DNA of 41,362 nucleotides from Oceanobacter sp. (GCA_002733645.1 NVWL01000016.1:30665-72026); one strand, 5' to 3'. Shown: positions 7,122 through 16,403, counted from the first letter of the stretch. The notes: generated by a model from the letters alone, not told the origin. A program made the numbers and translations.

Positions 7122-8531
7122 CTAAGGAATCAAAACAGATGCCTCAGGCAACATCTCCTGAACTTTACGACGCAGGGCGTATTTTGCGTCGTCATCGCCA
7201 TGTACAATACGAATTGCAGATGGCTTAAAACGCATACGCTTGACGAAATTAAGCAGGTCTTTTTGGTCAGCATGAGCGCTGTAACCAGATAACGTATGAA
7301 TACCCGCACGGATATCAATGCGTTGATCATCAATAAACACATAACCACCGCGCGGGCCGTACTGTTGAATATCACGCCCCGGTGTTCCCACGGCCTGATA
7401 ACCCACAAACACCACATCGGTGCGTTCATCGCCCAACAGAGCTTGCAGATAATTCATCATACGGCCACCAGCGCACATGCCACTGGCGGCAATCACAATC
7501 GCCGGACGGCCGGAATCTGCCAAATGTGATACGGTACGCAAATGCTCCTTATGCGACTCAATCGTCGTGAGCTGCTCAAACGACAACGGATGACGCCCCG
7601 CCCGAACCCGCTTACGTGCCTCCGCATCCCACAACGACTTGAGTGAGCGATAATGCGCGGTAAACTCAGAGGCCAAAGGAGAATCAACAATCACATCCAA
7701 CTCTCCCCAAAGCTTCGCCTTAGACGACTCCGGCGACTTATGCGTTACCCGATGAATAATCTCCTCGATTTCATACAGGAGCTCTTGCGTGCGGCCAATC
7801 GAAAACGCCGGAATCAACACCGTGCCCTTATTACTTAGGCAGCGCTCAATGGTCTTTTGTAATCGCGCACGACGAGTACGGCGGCCTTCATGGCACTTAT
7901 CACCATAGGTACTCTCAATGACCAACTCATCGCAACGATACGGTGATTTAGGCGCAGGAAGTAGCGGAGAATATGGCGCACCTAAATCCCCCGAAAACAC
8001 CACCCGCTTCGATCCGCGTAGTTTGAACTTGTCAGCACTGGTCGACAGCGCAAACTCCACATAAGCCGACCCAAGAATATGCCCGGCTCGATGCAACTTA
8101 GCCTGTACCCCAGCCACATCATCCAACGTGAACCAAGCATGATACGGCACAGCCACCAGCTGCTTTTTAAGCAATCGTAAAAAATTATTAATCAGAGACA
8201 CATCGCGAGTCACGCCGATTTTTAAGGCATCTTCCAACACCAAGGGCAACAACTGTGCGGTTGCCTCAGAGGCATAAATAGGGCCATTAAAACCCGACGC
8301 CATCAAATAAGGAATACGACCCACGTGATCGATATGGCAATGCGTTACCACCAAAGCACGAACCGCAGACACATCAAAATCAATGGGCGACTCACCCGCT
8401 TCAACACGAGACGACTCCGCCCCCTGAAACATACCGCAATCAATAAGAAAGGCATCACCAGAAGCAAGCGTTAAACGATGACAAGAACCGGTGACACCAT
8501 TCACCGCACCGTGATGAGAAATAGAATACAT
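7122..8531 (-). CDS. Beta-CASP metallo-beta-lactamase RNase-like protein
   Basis: A 469-residue metallo-beta-lactamase fold hydrolase of the beta-CASP/CPSF (YSH1-like) group. The zinc-binding HxHxDH is at residues 64-69 (THCHIDHVGR). Further ligands sit in the HILGSAY and FSGDLG motifs, with beta-CASP motifs ESTYGDK and AFSIGRTQE and the C-terminal RMMBL domain (LSGYSAHADQKDLL and the last His in VHGDDDA). Members act as RNA endo/exonucleases, but bacterial copies like this one are poorly characterised. ATG has a GGAGG site. It is separated from the EPS operon by its own intergenic region, and a link to polysaccharide synthesis is not shown. Confidence 0.92.
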   Translation of the reverse strand: MYSISHHGAVNGVTGSCHRLTLASGDAFLIDCGMFQGAESSRVEAGESPIDFDVSAVRALVVTHCHIDHVGRIPYLMASGFNGPIYASEATAQLLPLVLEDALKIGVTRDVSLINNFLRLLKKQLVAVPYHAWFTLDDVAGVQAKLHRAGHILGSAYVEFALSTSADKFKLRGSKRVVFSGDLGAPYSPLLPAPKSPYRCDELVIESTYGDKCHEGRRTRRARLQKTIERCLSNKGTVLIPAFSIGRTQELLYEIEEIIHRVTHKSPESSKAKLWGELDVIVDSPLASEFTAHYRSLKSLWDAEARKRVRAGRHPLSFEQLTTIESHKEHLRTVSHLADSGRPAIVIAASGMCAGGRMMNYLQALLGDERTDVVFVGYQAVGTPGRDIQQYGPRGGYVFIDDQRIDIRAGIHTLSGYSAHADQKDLLNFVKRMRFKPSAIRIVHGDDDAKYALRRKVQEMLPEASVLIP

Positions 8532-8711
8532 ACGAAGCCCTCCGTGGCTTTTAAAAAAGAATCATTGCTGTTAATGAAATAAAACACAGCGTACCGGCAA
8601 CAGCGGCCAATCGCCACGACAAGAACCACATCGCATAATAGCAATACCATCGCAGTCCCGCTGTGACCGCCTCATACAATGTCATGTGTAAACGCAGACG
8701 TAGCAGAAAAC

Positions 8712-8738
8712 GTCATTCCCGCGAAGGCGGGAATCCAC
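8712..8738. repeat. REP-like palindromic repeat, copy 1
   Basis: Copy of the window's dispersed element: gtcattcccgcg aag gcgggaat core, an inverted repeat of ATTCCCGC/GCGGGAAT around a short loop, followed by ccac. It lies in the roughly 300-bp gap between the beta-CASP gene and the ugd fragment. Apart from this element I see no gene in 8532-8830. Confidence 0.88.
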
Positions 8739-8830
8739 GTAGAATCGGTTCAATTGTCGCCACGGTATCGAATAACACAACAACATCAACCGACAATTAA
8801 CCGCGAACAATTTAAAGGCAACAAGCCAAA

Positions 8831-9076
8831 TCAATCACTACCAAACAAATCTCGTGTGTACACCTTATAGGCGACATCGCGAATATCATCCGACAGACGA
8901 TTAGCAACAATTACATCAGACATGGCTTTAAACTCATTAAAATCTTTAACCACACGCGAATTAAAGAAATCGTCTTCCTCAAACACCGGTTCATATACAA
9001 GAATCTCAACCCCTTTCGCTTTGAAGTGGTTATCAATGTCACAAGCAAGAGCGTAATAATCCTCAACAGAAAACAT
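8831..9076 (-). pseudogene. Truncated duplicate of the 3' end of ugd (UDP-glucose dehydrogenase)
   Basis: The last about 60 codons are almost identical to the end of the intact ugd at 14237: [34 protein letters not shown] and [11 protein letters not shown] are shared. By eye there are about 9 mismatches in some 157 nt up to 8989, then similarity falls off, and the first about 22 residues are unrelated to Ugd. It has no NAD-binding or catalytic domain and its ATG lacks a ribosome site, so it is a remnant rather than an enzyme. Together with ugd it brackets 9077-14236, pointing to insertion by recombination in the ugd 3' end. Confidence 0.88.
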
Positions 9077-9159
9077 TTTTACTTTATTTTAAAATCAGAA
9101 ATAGTTCATCATGCTACTAACGCATAAAAAACAGTACCCAACCACTTCTGCCAAATTAA

Positions 9160-10062
9160 CTAAAAAAGCTTCCTTCCATATAAATTCCGGTAAAATATAA
9201 CCAGAGATCGCTTAAAAATTTTCTTTAAAATCACAAACAATCTGCCAAAAATCATCCACTGGCTCCGTCCATTACCAAAAGACTTATCATCAGTAGACAA
9301 CTTTAATTGATCCATCAGAAGCCTTTTATTCCCCGGATCTATAGTACTAACAACATCCTCATCTTGAGTAAATAAAGGGGGGATTACAGTTACCACCTTA
9401 CTTCTTGAACCATCCGAGATAAACCGCCAATCATCCGCTAAAAAACCTGTTTTATTTGCTAATTCCACATAGCGATTCGCAGCCTCTTTACTGATAATAT
9501 ATGCGTGCGCCCGCCATAGTTTCGTTTTTCTATCTACTAGCTCAAACAAATCATTCCCATGAATAGCACAATCGTTTCCATTGATAACCCTTCTTGTAAA
9601 AGCTGAACGCCACTGATCCAACCTAGGCCCTAGATGACAAATATAAGGATTTCCGTCTTTCGCATATACCCCGAAAAAGTCTGTCAATTCGCTCAACACT
9701 TCTAAACTTTTTCTTGTTGCAGGTATAACATCATCTTCGAAAATAACAACCTGTGAAACCATATCTTGCTCAGACAGCCACCTAATAATTTCACTATGAG
9801 AGAAAAAGCATCCCAATTCAGCTGGAACAGGGGGACGATTATAGATCTCTTGAATATCATTATATTGATCATAATTCTGCAGTTCAGAATCAGCCAAGCC
9901 TCTCATATCGCAAGCAGGCCAAAAATTATTGACAAGCTCTGGTAAAAAGCCTCTATCTATCAGAGTCTGTCTTCGCTCTCCGGCATCACCAAGCGATATT
10001 ATTGCCACAGGAATATCATCAACTTCTAACGGACTCTTATTCCAAGGAACTAGCTTACCCAT
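9160..10062 (-). CDS. Glycosyltransferase family 25 protein
   Basis: A 300-residue GT25 (LPS glycosyltransferase, LgtB/LpsA-type) enzyme, transferring a sugar (often galactose in known members) to a glycan acceptor at the cytoplasmic membrane face. Visible motifs: N-terminal VAIISLGDAGERRQ, AELGCFFSHSEIIRWL, the metal-binding acidic motif VVIFEDDVIP (about residue 107), AHAYIISKEAANRYV, and LADDWRF. The C-terminal about 60 residues are basic and hydrophobic (FGRLFVILKKIFKRSLVIFY), fitting membrane association. Good GAGGGG ribosome site. It is visibly AT-rich compared with manC/ugd, supporting recent acquisition. Last gene of the inserted cassette; donor sugar and linkage unknown. Confidence 0.9.
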   Translation of the reverse strand: MGKLVPWNKSPLEVDDIPVAIISLGDAGERRQTLIDRGFLPELVNNFWPACDMRGLADSELQNYDQYNDIQEIYNRPPVPAELGCFFSHSEIIRWLSEQDMVSQVVIFEDDVIPATRKSLEVLSELTDFFGVYAKDGNPYICHLGPRLDQWRSAFTRRVINGNDCAIHGNDLFELVDRKTKLWRAHAYIISKEAANRYVELANKTGFLADDWRFISDGSRSKVVTVIPPLFTQDEDVVSTIDPGNKRLLMDQLKLSTDDKSFGNGRSQWMIFGRLFVILKKIFKRSLVIFYRNLYGRKLF

Positions 10063-10095
10063 GATATCCCCTCAAGAACATTTTATAGTCACACT

Positions 10096-11232
10096 CTATA
10101 TAGATGAAGAGTCTTTAATAAAATCCAAACTACTCTTTCGCCCTTCATTTTTAATTTTATTGACCACCGTCCAATCAATGTTCTCAAGAACAAGAGATGA
10201 ATCAACCTGCGCGCTATCATCTACCAAACGAGATTCCAATCCAAATCTCCTCAGAATTGAGTGAAACCGCGCCAATCCTCGAGATTTATTTCCAATAACA
10301 AGAAATTGCTTATTAAATATTATCGAAAAGACACACCCATGAAAGGAATCTGTCACGACAAAATCCGCAGATTTAAAACTATTTAGCCAGTCACCAACTC
10401 TCGGATAGAATTCAGTTCTATTTTTCAACCTAGATTTCGCTCGAGTTGGATTGTTCATCATATAAAATGGTGTACTACCAAATACATTACAAACTTTTTC
10501 AACAACTCCCTCTTTCGATTCATCCATATCCAGAATGTATGCAAGCACACCACTTGGCAATACCGCTTCTGTTGAACCATCGTTTTTTATTAAATATTCG
10601 TAGTCATTGACATCAAGGAGCAGGGTTGGGTCAAGCACCACCTCCGAGTCTACATTAAAATAATCCCGCAAAAGTTCGACACCTGAATCCTCCCGAACTG
10701 ACATTGCATCAAAACGCTTGGCGAGAGGTCGACATATAGCCACCTCCTCTTCGGTGAATTCCTTTTCATCCACACCAAAAGATGCCGCATAGGCTACTCT
10801 CTTTGATTTAAGATGCAAATCATCACAAAAATCCAGAAAATAATTAGACAACTTTGGTGAATAGCACGGGCGCCAAACTTGGTCACTACCAACAAGGAAA
10901 ACATCAAAATTATTCAGCGAATAATACGATAAAAGATCTCGATCAGACTCAACCAACGGAGATAATAAAATAAAATTATCCCTAAAATATTCAAGGTTCA
11001 CACAAGGATTCCTGTTTGAGTCAAGATACTTTTCCACTCCAAATTTTGCCAGAATATTTTTAACCAGATATTTAAAGTGGGAGATAAGCCTGACTTTAAC
11101 AGGAAAATATTTCCTCCTATTCAAGGTTTCAACATCGCAACCAAGATTTTTCAAAACCAGTTGCAATGCATAAGCCTGCAGTAACCCCCCATAATTCCTA
11201 CCAAGCGGCTGTGTCAATATTGAAACCTTCAT
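10096..11232 (-). CDS. Polysaccharide pyruvyl transferase family protein
   Basis: A 378-residue member of the polysaccharide pyruvyl transferase family (CsaB/ExoV/WcaK-like), which adds ketal-linked pyruvate from phosphoenolpyruvate to a sugar and so brings negative charge. Motifs: an N-terminal KVSILTQPLGRNYGGLLQAYAL, FLVGSDQVWRP, KRVAYAASFG, DAMSVREDSGVELL, VLDPTLLLD, and the C-terminal VTDSFHGCVFSIIFNKQF with its conserved His. Start has a GAGGAT site. AT-rich. It is 15 nt from the F420-hydrogenase-beta-like gene upstream; such pairs recur in polysaccharide clusters. The specific sugar modified cannot be told. Confidence 0.93.
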   Translation of the reverse strand: MKVSILTQPLGRNYGGLLQAYALQLVLKNLGCDVETLNRRKYFPVKVRLISHFKYLVKNILAKFGVEKYLDSNRNPCVNLEYFRDNFILLSPLVESDRDLLSYYSLNNFDVFLVGSDQVWRPCYSPKLSNYFLDFCDDLHLKSKRVAYAASFGVDEKEFTEEEVAICRPLAKRFDAMSVREDSGVELLRDYFNVDSEVVLDPTLLLDVNDYEYLIKNDGSTEAVLPSGVLAYILDMDESKEGVVEKVCNVFGSTPFYMMNNPTRAKSRLKNRTEFYPRVGDWLNSFKSADFVVTDSFHGCVFSIIFNKQFLVIGNKSRGLARFHSILRRFGLESRLVDDSAQVDSSLVLENIDWTVVNKIKNEGRKSSLDFIKDSSSI

Positions 11233-11247
11233 TTACATCCTCATTTC

Positions 11248-12651
11248 TCAGTTCCCATAGAACAGTCTTTTTAATTTTGATTTCAACCTACTTTTTAATG
11301 ATACACCAAGCCTTTTATACTTTGTATAAACTGGCATCATTGATTTAACGTAGACATTAATATCTGATCGCACCTTAGCCAGATTAAAACTCTCATGAGA
11401 TAGTTCTCTCATTTTAACCCGCAGCCTTTGCTTTTCATTCTCAAGCCCCGGATTTGCACGGTGCGTCATCTTTATGCGCTTAGCAGGAACCCAGTGACCA
11501 GCCTCGGCCTCAAACGCCAATCTGTCAATGATCCCTATTCTCCGGTGACGCAATCCCGCATCCTGGGATTGCACAGCTTTCTCAACAGGAAGATCATCCA
11601 TGGCTAAACGTCCTTCCGCAAGGGCATTTGTAATCAACTGCTGCACATCCTGATTTCTGGTCACAACAACATTGGTACCATTACCATCCTGCACATATTC
11701 CGGCAGCCAGGCGTCGCCCAGTGCGATATCGGCAGTTTCGGCAAACACATCGTCACAGAAATCGCAGGCTTTGTACTTAAATGCACCTGCACCCCAATCT
11801 GTACCAAAGAGCTGGTTAGTTAGCACCACTTTTTCAGCAGAGTGACCTTTGACATACGTGTTGTAACGGTTTGCAGGCTGAGATGGATCCTTGGCTCGAA
11901 AATCTATTCCTTCAAGCTCCTGCGGGGTTATACCCATTTGCCAAGCCAGGCTTTGTGCATAATGGGCACTTTTCAGATGGCCGCATACCAAACCTACGCA
12001 GTATCGAATTCGCTCAGCGAGAATTGGCTCCTGAGCCTGGAGCAGCCGTATACTTTTAATAAAGCATGGCAACCCCACCACCACATAACGCCCAGGCTTG
12101 TTTTTCACCTCTTTCAACACTTCAGATAACTCAATTGGGTAGTAGCGGGATTTTCCACCCTTCTGGGTTTCATCCAGAGTTGCACTCACCTGATACTTAA
12201 ATGGAAGATTGTGCAGGTTTACGTCAGCATTTTCGGATTTAACGTGTACCACGTAATCCACCAAACCTTTAGAGAGAAGTTCGTTAAGTACCCACGAGCC
12301 CATTCCACCAGAACTACCCTGCTTGCGAAAATCACCTTCACTAACATGTCCAGCGAACACCCCGCTGTAATAACCAACCTGGTCATTGTGTTTGCACGTT
12401 TCAGAAAAGTGCTGTTTGGCTATTTCATCCTCATTCAGAGCCCCCGAACCAAATGGACAGATTTTTTCGTAGTCGCTTTGTGTCGTCGCAAATATATCGG
12501 AGTTTTTAAGAACAGACTGATATTGCCCATAGTCATCCATAACCATTTTGAATGGGCTTCGTTCAGGTATGGCACAAGCTCCGCAACCTACACAATAGCC
12601 ATTTTTGATAACTGTGTCGTTCAGAGCCTGGGGGCTTTGTTTGGTAGTCAC
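11248..12651 (-). CDS. Coenzyme F420 hydrogenase/dehydrogenase beta-subunit family protein
   Basis: A 467-residue iron-sulfur protein. The N-terminus has a ferredoxin-like cysteine motif (CVGCGACAIP, about residues 21-30), then the FrhB-type N-terminal domain (GSSGGMGSWVLNELL, GKSRYYPIELSEV) and C-terminal domain (VGLPCFIKSIRLL, YCVGLVCGH, YKACDFCDDVFAETADIALGDAW). Bacterial relatives are common in polysaccharide loci next to pyruvyl transferases, although these bacteria need not make F420; a redox or glycan-modifying role is presumed but unproven. Starts with GTG overlapping the flippase TGA (GTGA), so translation is coupled. Sits between wzx and the pyruvyl transferase. Confidence 0.9.
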   Translation of the reverse strand: MTTKQSPQALNDTVIKNGYCVGCGACAIPERSPFKMVMDDYGQYQSVLKNSDIFATTQSDYEKICPFGSGALNEDEIAKQHFSETCKHNDQVGYYSGVFAGHVSEGDFRKQGSSGGMGSWVLNELLSKGLVDYVVHVKSENADVNLHNLPFKYQVSATLDETQKGGKSRYYPIELSEVLKEVKNKPGRYVVVGLPCFIKSIRLLQAQEPILAERIRYCVGLVCGHLKSAHYAQSLAWQMGITPQELEGIDFRAKDPSQPANRYNTYVKGHSAEKVVLTNQLFGTDWGAGAFKYKACDFCDDVFAETADIALGDAWLPEYVQDGNGTNVVVTRNQDVQQLITNALAEGRLAMDDLPVEKAVQSQDAGLRHRRIGIIDRLAFEAEAGHWVPAKRIKMTHRANPGLENEKQRLRVKMRELSHESFNLAKVRSDINVYVKSMMPVYTKYKRLGVSLKSRLKSKLKRLFYGN

Positions 12652-14171
12652 TTTGAGGCCAATTTCCTAGTAGTTAGAAGTTTTATTAGGTCTATAATCC
12701 CGATCAACTCATTCCGTGTAGGTTTTGTCAATAAGCAAAGCAGCAGGTAAATCACAGCTGCTGCAGCAATAAAAACAGCTAAACCTGCTATTGGGTTTTG
12801 GATAAGAGTATGCTGCTTGAGGAAATGTAATGCGGCAGCCGTTAACAGTGCACATACTCCCGTAGGTAGTAATGCCTTAATGAACTCGCCAAATGTAACC
12901 GGCAGAAACCGACTAGCGTAATACAGAAATCCCGGCAAACGGATAAACACGCCAGAAAGCGCATAGGCTGTAACGACACCAAATGCACCCCAATATGAAC
13001 CAATGCCAACCGACACAATTAGAATAGAGAGAGTAATCGTCTTCCAGCGTAATAGTGCCTTAGCATTGCCTATAGCTATAAGACTAACAGCTAGAAAACC
13101 TGCAATAGGCTCCACTAACGAAAACACTGCCAGCATCTGAAAGATAGGAACAGCACCTTCCCAGCCAGAGCCAAGAAACAACTTAACAATCCAATCGGCT
13201 AAAATAGCCATAGTTAGGGTCACAAACATGGTAGCCAGCACCAGTTTCCCCATGATGGACGTGAGAGTACTACGAAGCCGCTTTGGGTCATGTGCAACCC
13301 GAGCCAGAGTTGGTTGTAATACGTTCATGACAGGCGGCAGCATCTGGCTTGAAGGTATAGAGGTGAGTACATTAGCCCTGTTAAAAAGCCCCAGCGACTG
13401 AGCACCACCAATATAACCAACAGCAAACGGTGTGACATTAGTAGCAATATACCCGATAAAGTTAGCTCCAGTCAGGTTTGCCCCGAACCCCAACAGTGGC
13501 CGTACACCGGAGCCCCGGCTCATCAACGACGGCACCCAGCGGACGATCAACCAACACATGATAGTTTTTGTTGCTATGGTACCAACAGGACTGATCACCA
13601 AGGCCCAGTACTCAAGGCCATTATAGGCTGCGGTTACACCAGCGATAATGCCTGTCGCCATGGACACAATGTCGATCACCGAGACTGCTTTAAATCGCAT
13701 CTGCCGGCGCAACAGGGCATCGTGCTGTACCGATAGCCCGCCAATCAAAAAAGTCAGGCTCATAGCAGCCATCACCAAAGTCAGACGGGGTTCGTCATAT
13801 ATGATGGCAACCAACGGTGAGATCAGGACACCCAGCAAGCACAAACCTGCGCCCAAAGCGCCGTTTACCCAGAACAGATTAGACACCTGTGCATGAGTAA
13901 TATGCTCGCGCTGAATAGTAGCCATTGAGAGACCTCCTTCCATGAACTGGAGCGCCAGCCCAGTGAACACGGTAACCATTGCAATCAGGCCGAAGTCTGA
14001 CGGCAGCAACAAACGGGCCAGTATGGCTATCGAACCCAATTGTAAGATCAGTTTGATACCCTGTGCAGCCAAAGTGATTCCCGCGCTTTTTACAGCCCGT
14101 TCTTTCAAGCCGGTTTTCAAATGATCGGTGTCGAATAACTGGTTTTTGTCTTGCAATGTAATGTCCTGCAT
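12648..14171 (-). CDS. Lipopolysaccharide/EPS repeat-unit flippase (Wzx, WzxC-like)
   Basis: A multi-helix membrane protein of the MOP/PST superfamily that moves undecaprenyl-PP-linked repeat units across the inner membrane. About 12-14 hydrophobic segments are seen; the N-terminus (LKERAVKSAGITLAAQGIKLILQLGSIAILARLLLPSDFGLIAM, broken here by description) follows the WzxC pattern, and MNVLQPTLARVAHDPKRL is typical of the family. TTG at 14204 opens the frame, but ATG 14171 (MQDITLQ) is preferred; no strong Shine-Dalgarno for either. First gene of the inserted cassette and the only full-length flippase in the window, so it probably replaces the truncated flippase at 31732. Confidence 0.9.
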   Translation of the reverse strand: MQDITLQDKNQLFDTDHLKTGLKERAVKSAGITLAAQGIKLILQLGSIAILARLLLPSDFGLIAMVTVFTGLALQFMEGGLSMATIQREHITHAQVSNLFWVNGALGAGLCLLGVLISPLVAIIYDEPRLTLVMAAMSLTFLIGGLSVQHDALLRRQMRFKAVSVIDIVSMATGIIAGVTAAYNGLEYWALVISPVGTIATKTIMCWLIVRWVPSLMSRGSGVRPLLGFGANLTGANFIGYIATNVTPFAVGYIGGAQSLGLFNRANVLTSIPSSQMLPPVMNVLQPTLARVAHDPKRLRSTLTSIMGKLVLATMFVTLTMAILADWIVKLFLGSGWEGAVPIFQMLAVFSLVEPIAGFLAVSLIAIGNAKALLRWKTITLSILIVSVGIGSYWGAFGVVTAYALSGVFIRLPGFLYYASRFLPVTFGEFIKALLPTGVCALLTAAALHFLKQHTLIQNPIAGLAVFIAAAAVIYLLLCLLTKPTRNELIGIIDLIKLLTTRKLASK

Positions 14172-14236
14172 ACAAATGTGATGCGATATAAACCGCTTAT
14201 ACAATATTTATGCTTTTTAGCTTGAAATGCGAAATT

Positions 14237-15403
14237 TCAATCACTACCAAACAAATCGCGCGTATACACCTTATCGGCGACATCACGAATATCATCCGAC
14301 AGACGATTGGCAACAATCACATCAGACATGGCTTTAAACTCATTAAAATCTTTAATCACACGCGAATTAAAGAAATCGTCCTCCTCAAACACCGGCTCGT
14401 ACACCACCACCTCGATGCCCTTCGCCTTAATACGCTTCATAATGCCCTGAATCGCCGACGCCCGGAAATTATCCGACCCCGACTTCATCACCAAACGATA
14501 AATACCCACCACCTTTGGGTTACGCTTGATAATAGAATCCGCCACAAAATCTTTGCGCGTGCTATTAGCATCCACGATGGCGCGTACAATATTACTCGGC
14601 ACATCTTCAAAGTTAGCCAACAACTGCTTGGTGTCCTTCGGCAAACAATAACCACCGTAACCAAACGATGGATTGTTGTAATGATTGCCAATGCGAGGGT
14701 CTAAACCAACCCCCTCAATAATCTGGCGGCTGTTTAAGCCGTGCGTCTCGGCGTAAGAATCTAGTTCATTAAAATAGGCAACACGCATCGCCAAGTACGT
14801 ATTTGAGAACAGCTTCACAGCTTCGGCTTCGGTGGAATCAGTAAACAGAATATCAATATTCTCTTTCACCGCGCCCTGCGCCAACAAACCCGCAAACTCC
14901 TTCGCACGCTCAGACTGCTCACCAACAATAATACGGCTTGGGTGAAGGTTATCGTACAAGGCACGACCCTCACGCAAGAACTCAGGTGAGAAAATCAAAT
15001 TAGCGCAGCCGGTGTCTTCTTTCAGGCGAGCCGTGTAACCCACAGGTACGGTAGACTTGATAACCATCACCGCATCTGGGTTAACCGAAGTAACATCGCG
15101 CACCACGCTCTCAACCGAGCTAGTATTAAAATAATTCGTGATTGGGTCGTAATCAGTAGGTGTAGCAATCACGACAAAGCGAGCACCTTTATAAGCCTCT
15201 TCTTTATCTAACGTTGCCCGAAAATTGATCTCGCGGTTCGCCAAAAACTCTTCAATCTCGGTATCGACAATCGGCGAGCGCTTATTGTTCAGCATTTCGA
15301 CCTTCTCAGGCACGATATCTACCGCCACAACCTCGTTATGCTGCGCCAACAACATCGCATTCGACAAACCAACATAGCCAGTACCGGCAATCGCAATCTT
15401 CAT
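14237..15403 (-). CDS. ugd: UDP-glucose 6-dehydrogenase
   Basis: A 388-residue NAD-dependent enzyme oxidising UDP-glucose to UDP-glucuronate, a precursor for acidic polysaccharide. N-terminal Rossmann motif [16 protein letters not shown], the VIATPTDYD and [10 protein letters not shown] loops, [20 protein letters not shown], helix with [11 protein letters not shown], and the catalytic Cys in [14 protein letters not shown]; the UDP-binding C-terminal domain ends DLFGSD. The ATG at 15403 fits family length and has an AGGA site; the frame opens nine codons earlier. Its last about 60 codons are repeated at 8831-9076. Confidence 0.95.
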   Translation of the reverse strand: MKIAIAGTGYVGLSNAMLLAQHNEVVAVDIVPEKVEMLNNKRSPIVDTEIEEFLANREINFRATLDKEEAYKGARFVVIATPTDYDPITNYFNTSSVESVVRDVTSVNPDAVMVIKSTVPVGYTARLKEDTGCANLIFSPEFLREGRALYDNLHPSRIIVGEQSERAKEFAGLLAQGAVKENIDILFTDSTEAEAVKLFSNTYLAMRVAYFNELDSYAETHGLNSRQIIEGVGLDPRIGNHYNNPSFGYGGYCLPKDTKQLLANFEDVPSNIVRAIVDANSTRKDFVADSIIKRNPKVVGIYRLVMKSGSDNFRASAIQGIMKRIKAKGIEVVVYEPVFEEDDFFNSRVIKDFNEFKAMSDVIVANRLSDDIRDVADKVYTRDLFGSD

Positions 15404-15515
15404 ACGTGAACAATCCTGATCAGTAACCATAAAATTGGGAGGGATTCTAACAGCTCCGCCCAGAAAACGTTAACCGAGAAATGTTAACAACCCCGTAAAC
15501 CACTCGATAACTTCA

Positions 15516-15569
15516 CACATAACCGACACCCTCTCACATAACCGACACCCCCTCACATAACCGACACCA
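15516..15569. repeat. 19-bp tandem repeat upstream of the HepT/MntA region
   Basis: 2.8 direct copies of cacataaccgacaccctct (exact 19-bp period, only small changes) lie in the 255-bp gap between divergent ugd and the first HepT-like gene. They could be operator half-sites or a decayed repeat. Confidence 0.85.
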
Positions 15570-15621
15570 TCGCCGCTAAACCACCAAGACGACATAGACA
15601 GCTCCAACAAAACAAATCGTG

Positions 15622-15627
15622 TATAAT
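15622..15627 (+). promoter_or_regulatory. Candidate -10 box of the first HepT/MntA module
   Basis: A perfect TATAAT 32 nt before the first HepT-like ATG. No good -35 element at standard spacing was found, so this may need an activator or be chance. Confidence 0.35.
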
Positions 15628-15658
15628 TTCACCAAAGGTAAGATCAACAGGGCACACA

Positions 15659-16075
15659 ATGGAAACTCACGACATTCGCTGGCAGCAATGTTTTCAAAAT
15701 TTCCGACGAGCATTTACCCTACTGCGGGAAGCAATGGAAAACGACCTAGACACTCTTAATCAGCTTGAGAAAGAAGGCATTATCCAACGCTTTGAATATA
15801 CTTTTGAACTAGCTTGGAAAGTCTTAAAAGATAAAATGGAGTTCGACGGCCTTGAACTCAATCAAATTTCGCCAAAAGCAGCGGTACGACAAGCCTTCCA
15901 AGCAAAGTACATAGCCAACGCTGACTGTTGGATGCGCATGATTGGTGATAGAAACCTAATGAGCCACACTTACGACTTCGCCAAATTCGAAGCCGTCATC
16001 AGAACAATACAAGCAGAATACTTACCTATGCTAGATAAGTGGTACACGGGACTTTTAGAAGAGCTACAGCCATGA
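15659..16075 (+). CDS. HepT-like HEPN protein (HI0074 family), module 1
   Basis: A 138-residue all-helical protein of the HI0074 nucleotidyltransferase-substrate-binding family (FNFRRAFTLLREA, QRFEYTFELAWKVLKD, AVRQAFQAKYI). It carries the RX4HXY motif (R98-NLMS-H103-T-Y105), the RNase active-site signature of HEPN toxins such as HepT in type VII toxin-antitoxin systems, where the partner inactivates it by adding AMP to the Tyr. The stop overlaps the next ATG (ATGA). Toxic RNase is the inferred role; HI0074-type proteins have also been described only as nucleotidyltransferase partners. Confidence 0.88.
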   Translation: METHDIRWQQCFQNFRRAFTLLREAMENDLDTLNQLEKEGIIQRFEYTFELAWKVLKDKMEFDGLELNQISPKAAVRQAFQAKYIANADCWMRMIGDRNLMSHTYDFAKFEAVIRTIQAEYLPMLDKWYTGLLEELQP

Positions 16076-16371
16076 CTTATACCCTGCCGGAGCACATCAA
16101 AACAAAAATCCGTGAGATTATAGGTCACTACACACAAGTTGAACGTGCGACTTTATTTGGATCTCATGCCAAAGGAACAGCCACCGAAAGGAGTGATGTT
16201 GACATAGCGCTTCAAGGCCAAAAACTCGATCGCTTCGTGATCGCAGACATAGCCTTATCGTTTGATGATAGCGACATTCCTCTGCAGATAGACCTACAAA
16301 ACTATTCTGAAATCAAAAACACTGCACTAAAAGAACACATTGATCGTATTGGTATCCAACTATATCCATAA
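16072..16371 (+). CDS. MntA-like nucleotidyltransferase, module 1
   Basis: A 99-residue minimal nucleotidyltransferase (HI0073/MntA type). The active-site signature GSX10DXD is intact (G30, S31, D42, D44 in LFGSHAKGTATERSDVDIAL). In type VII systems the enzyme AMPylates the HEPN toxin's Tyr and so acts as antitoxin. ATG 16072 overlaps the HepT-like stop and is better than the upstream in-frame ATG at 16039, which lies inside the previous gene. Confidence 0.9.
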   Translation: MTYTLPEHIKTKIREIIGHYTQVERATLFGSHAKGTATERSDVDIALQGQKLDRFVIADIALSFDDSDIPLQIDLQNYSEIKNTALKEHIDRIGIQLYP

Positions 16372-16403
16372 ATGATTAAGGCACTTCAGAATAATACAGT
16401 CAT

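Noticed and set aside
8679-8870. Plus-strand 63-aa frame
   Set aside because: Built mainly from the palindromic repeat (VIPAKAGIH) and the ugd fragment; no start signal.
15516-15569. CRISPR-like array
   Set aside because: Repeats are back to back with no spacers; it is a simple tandem repeat.
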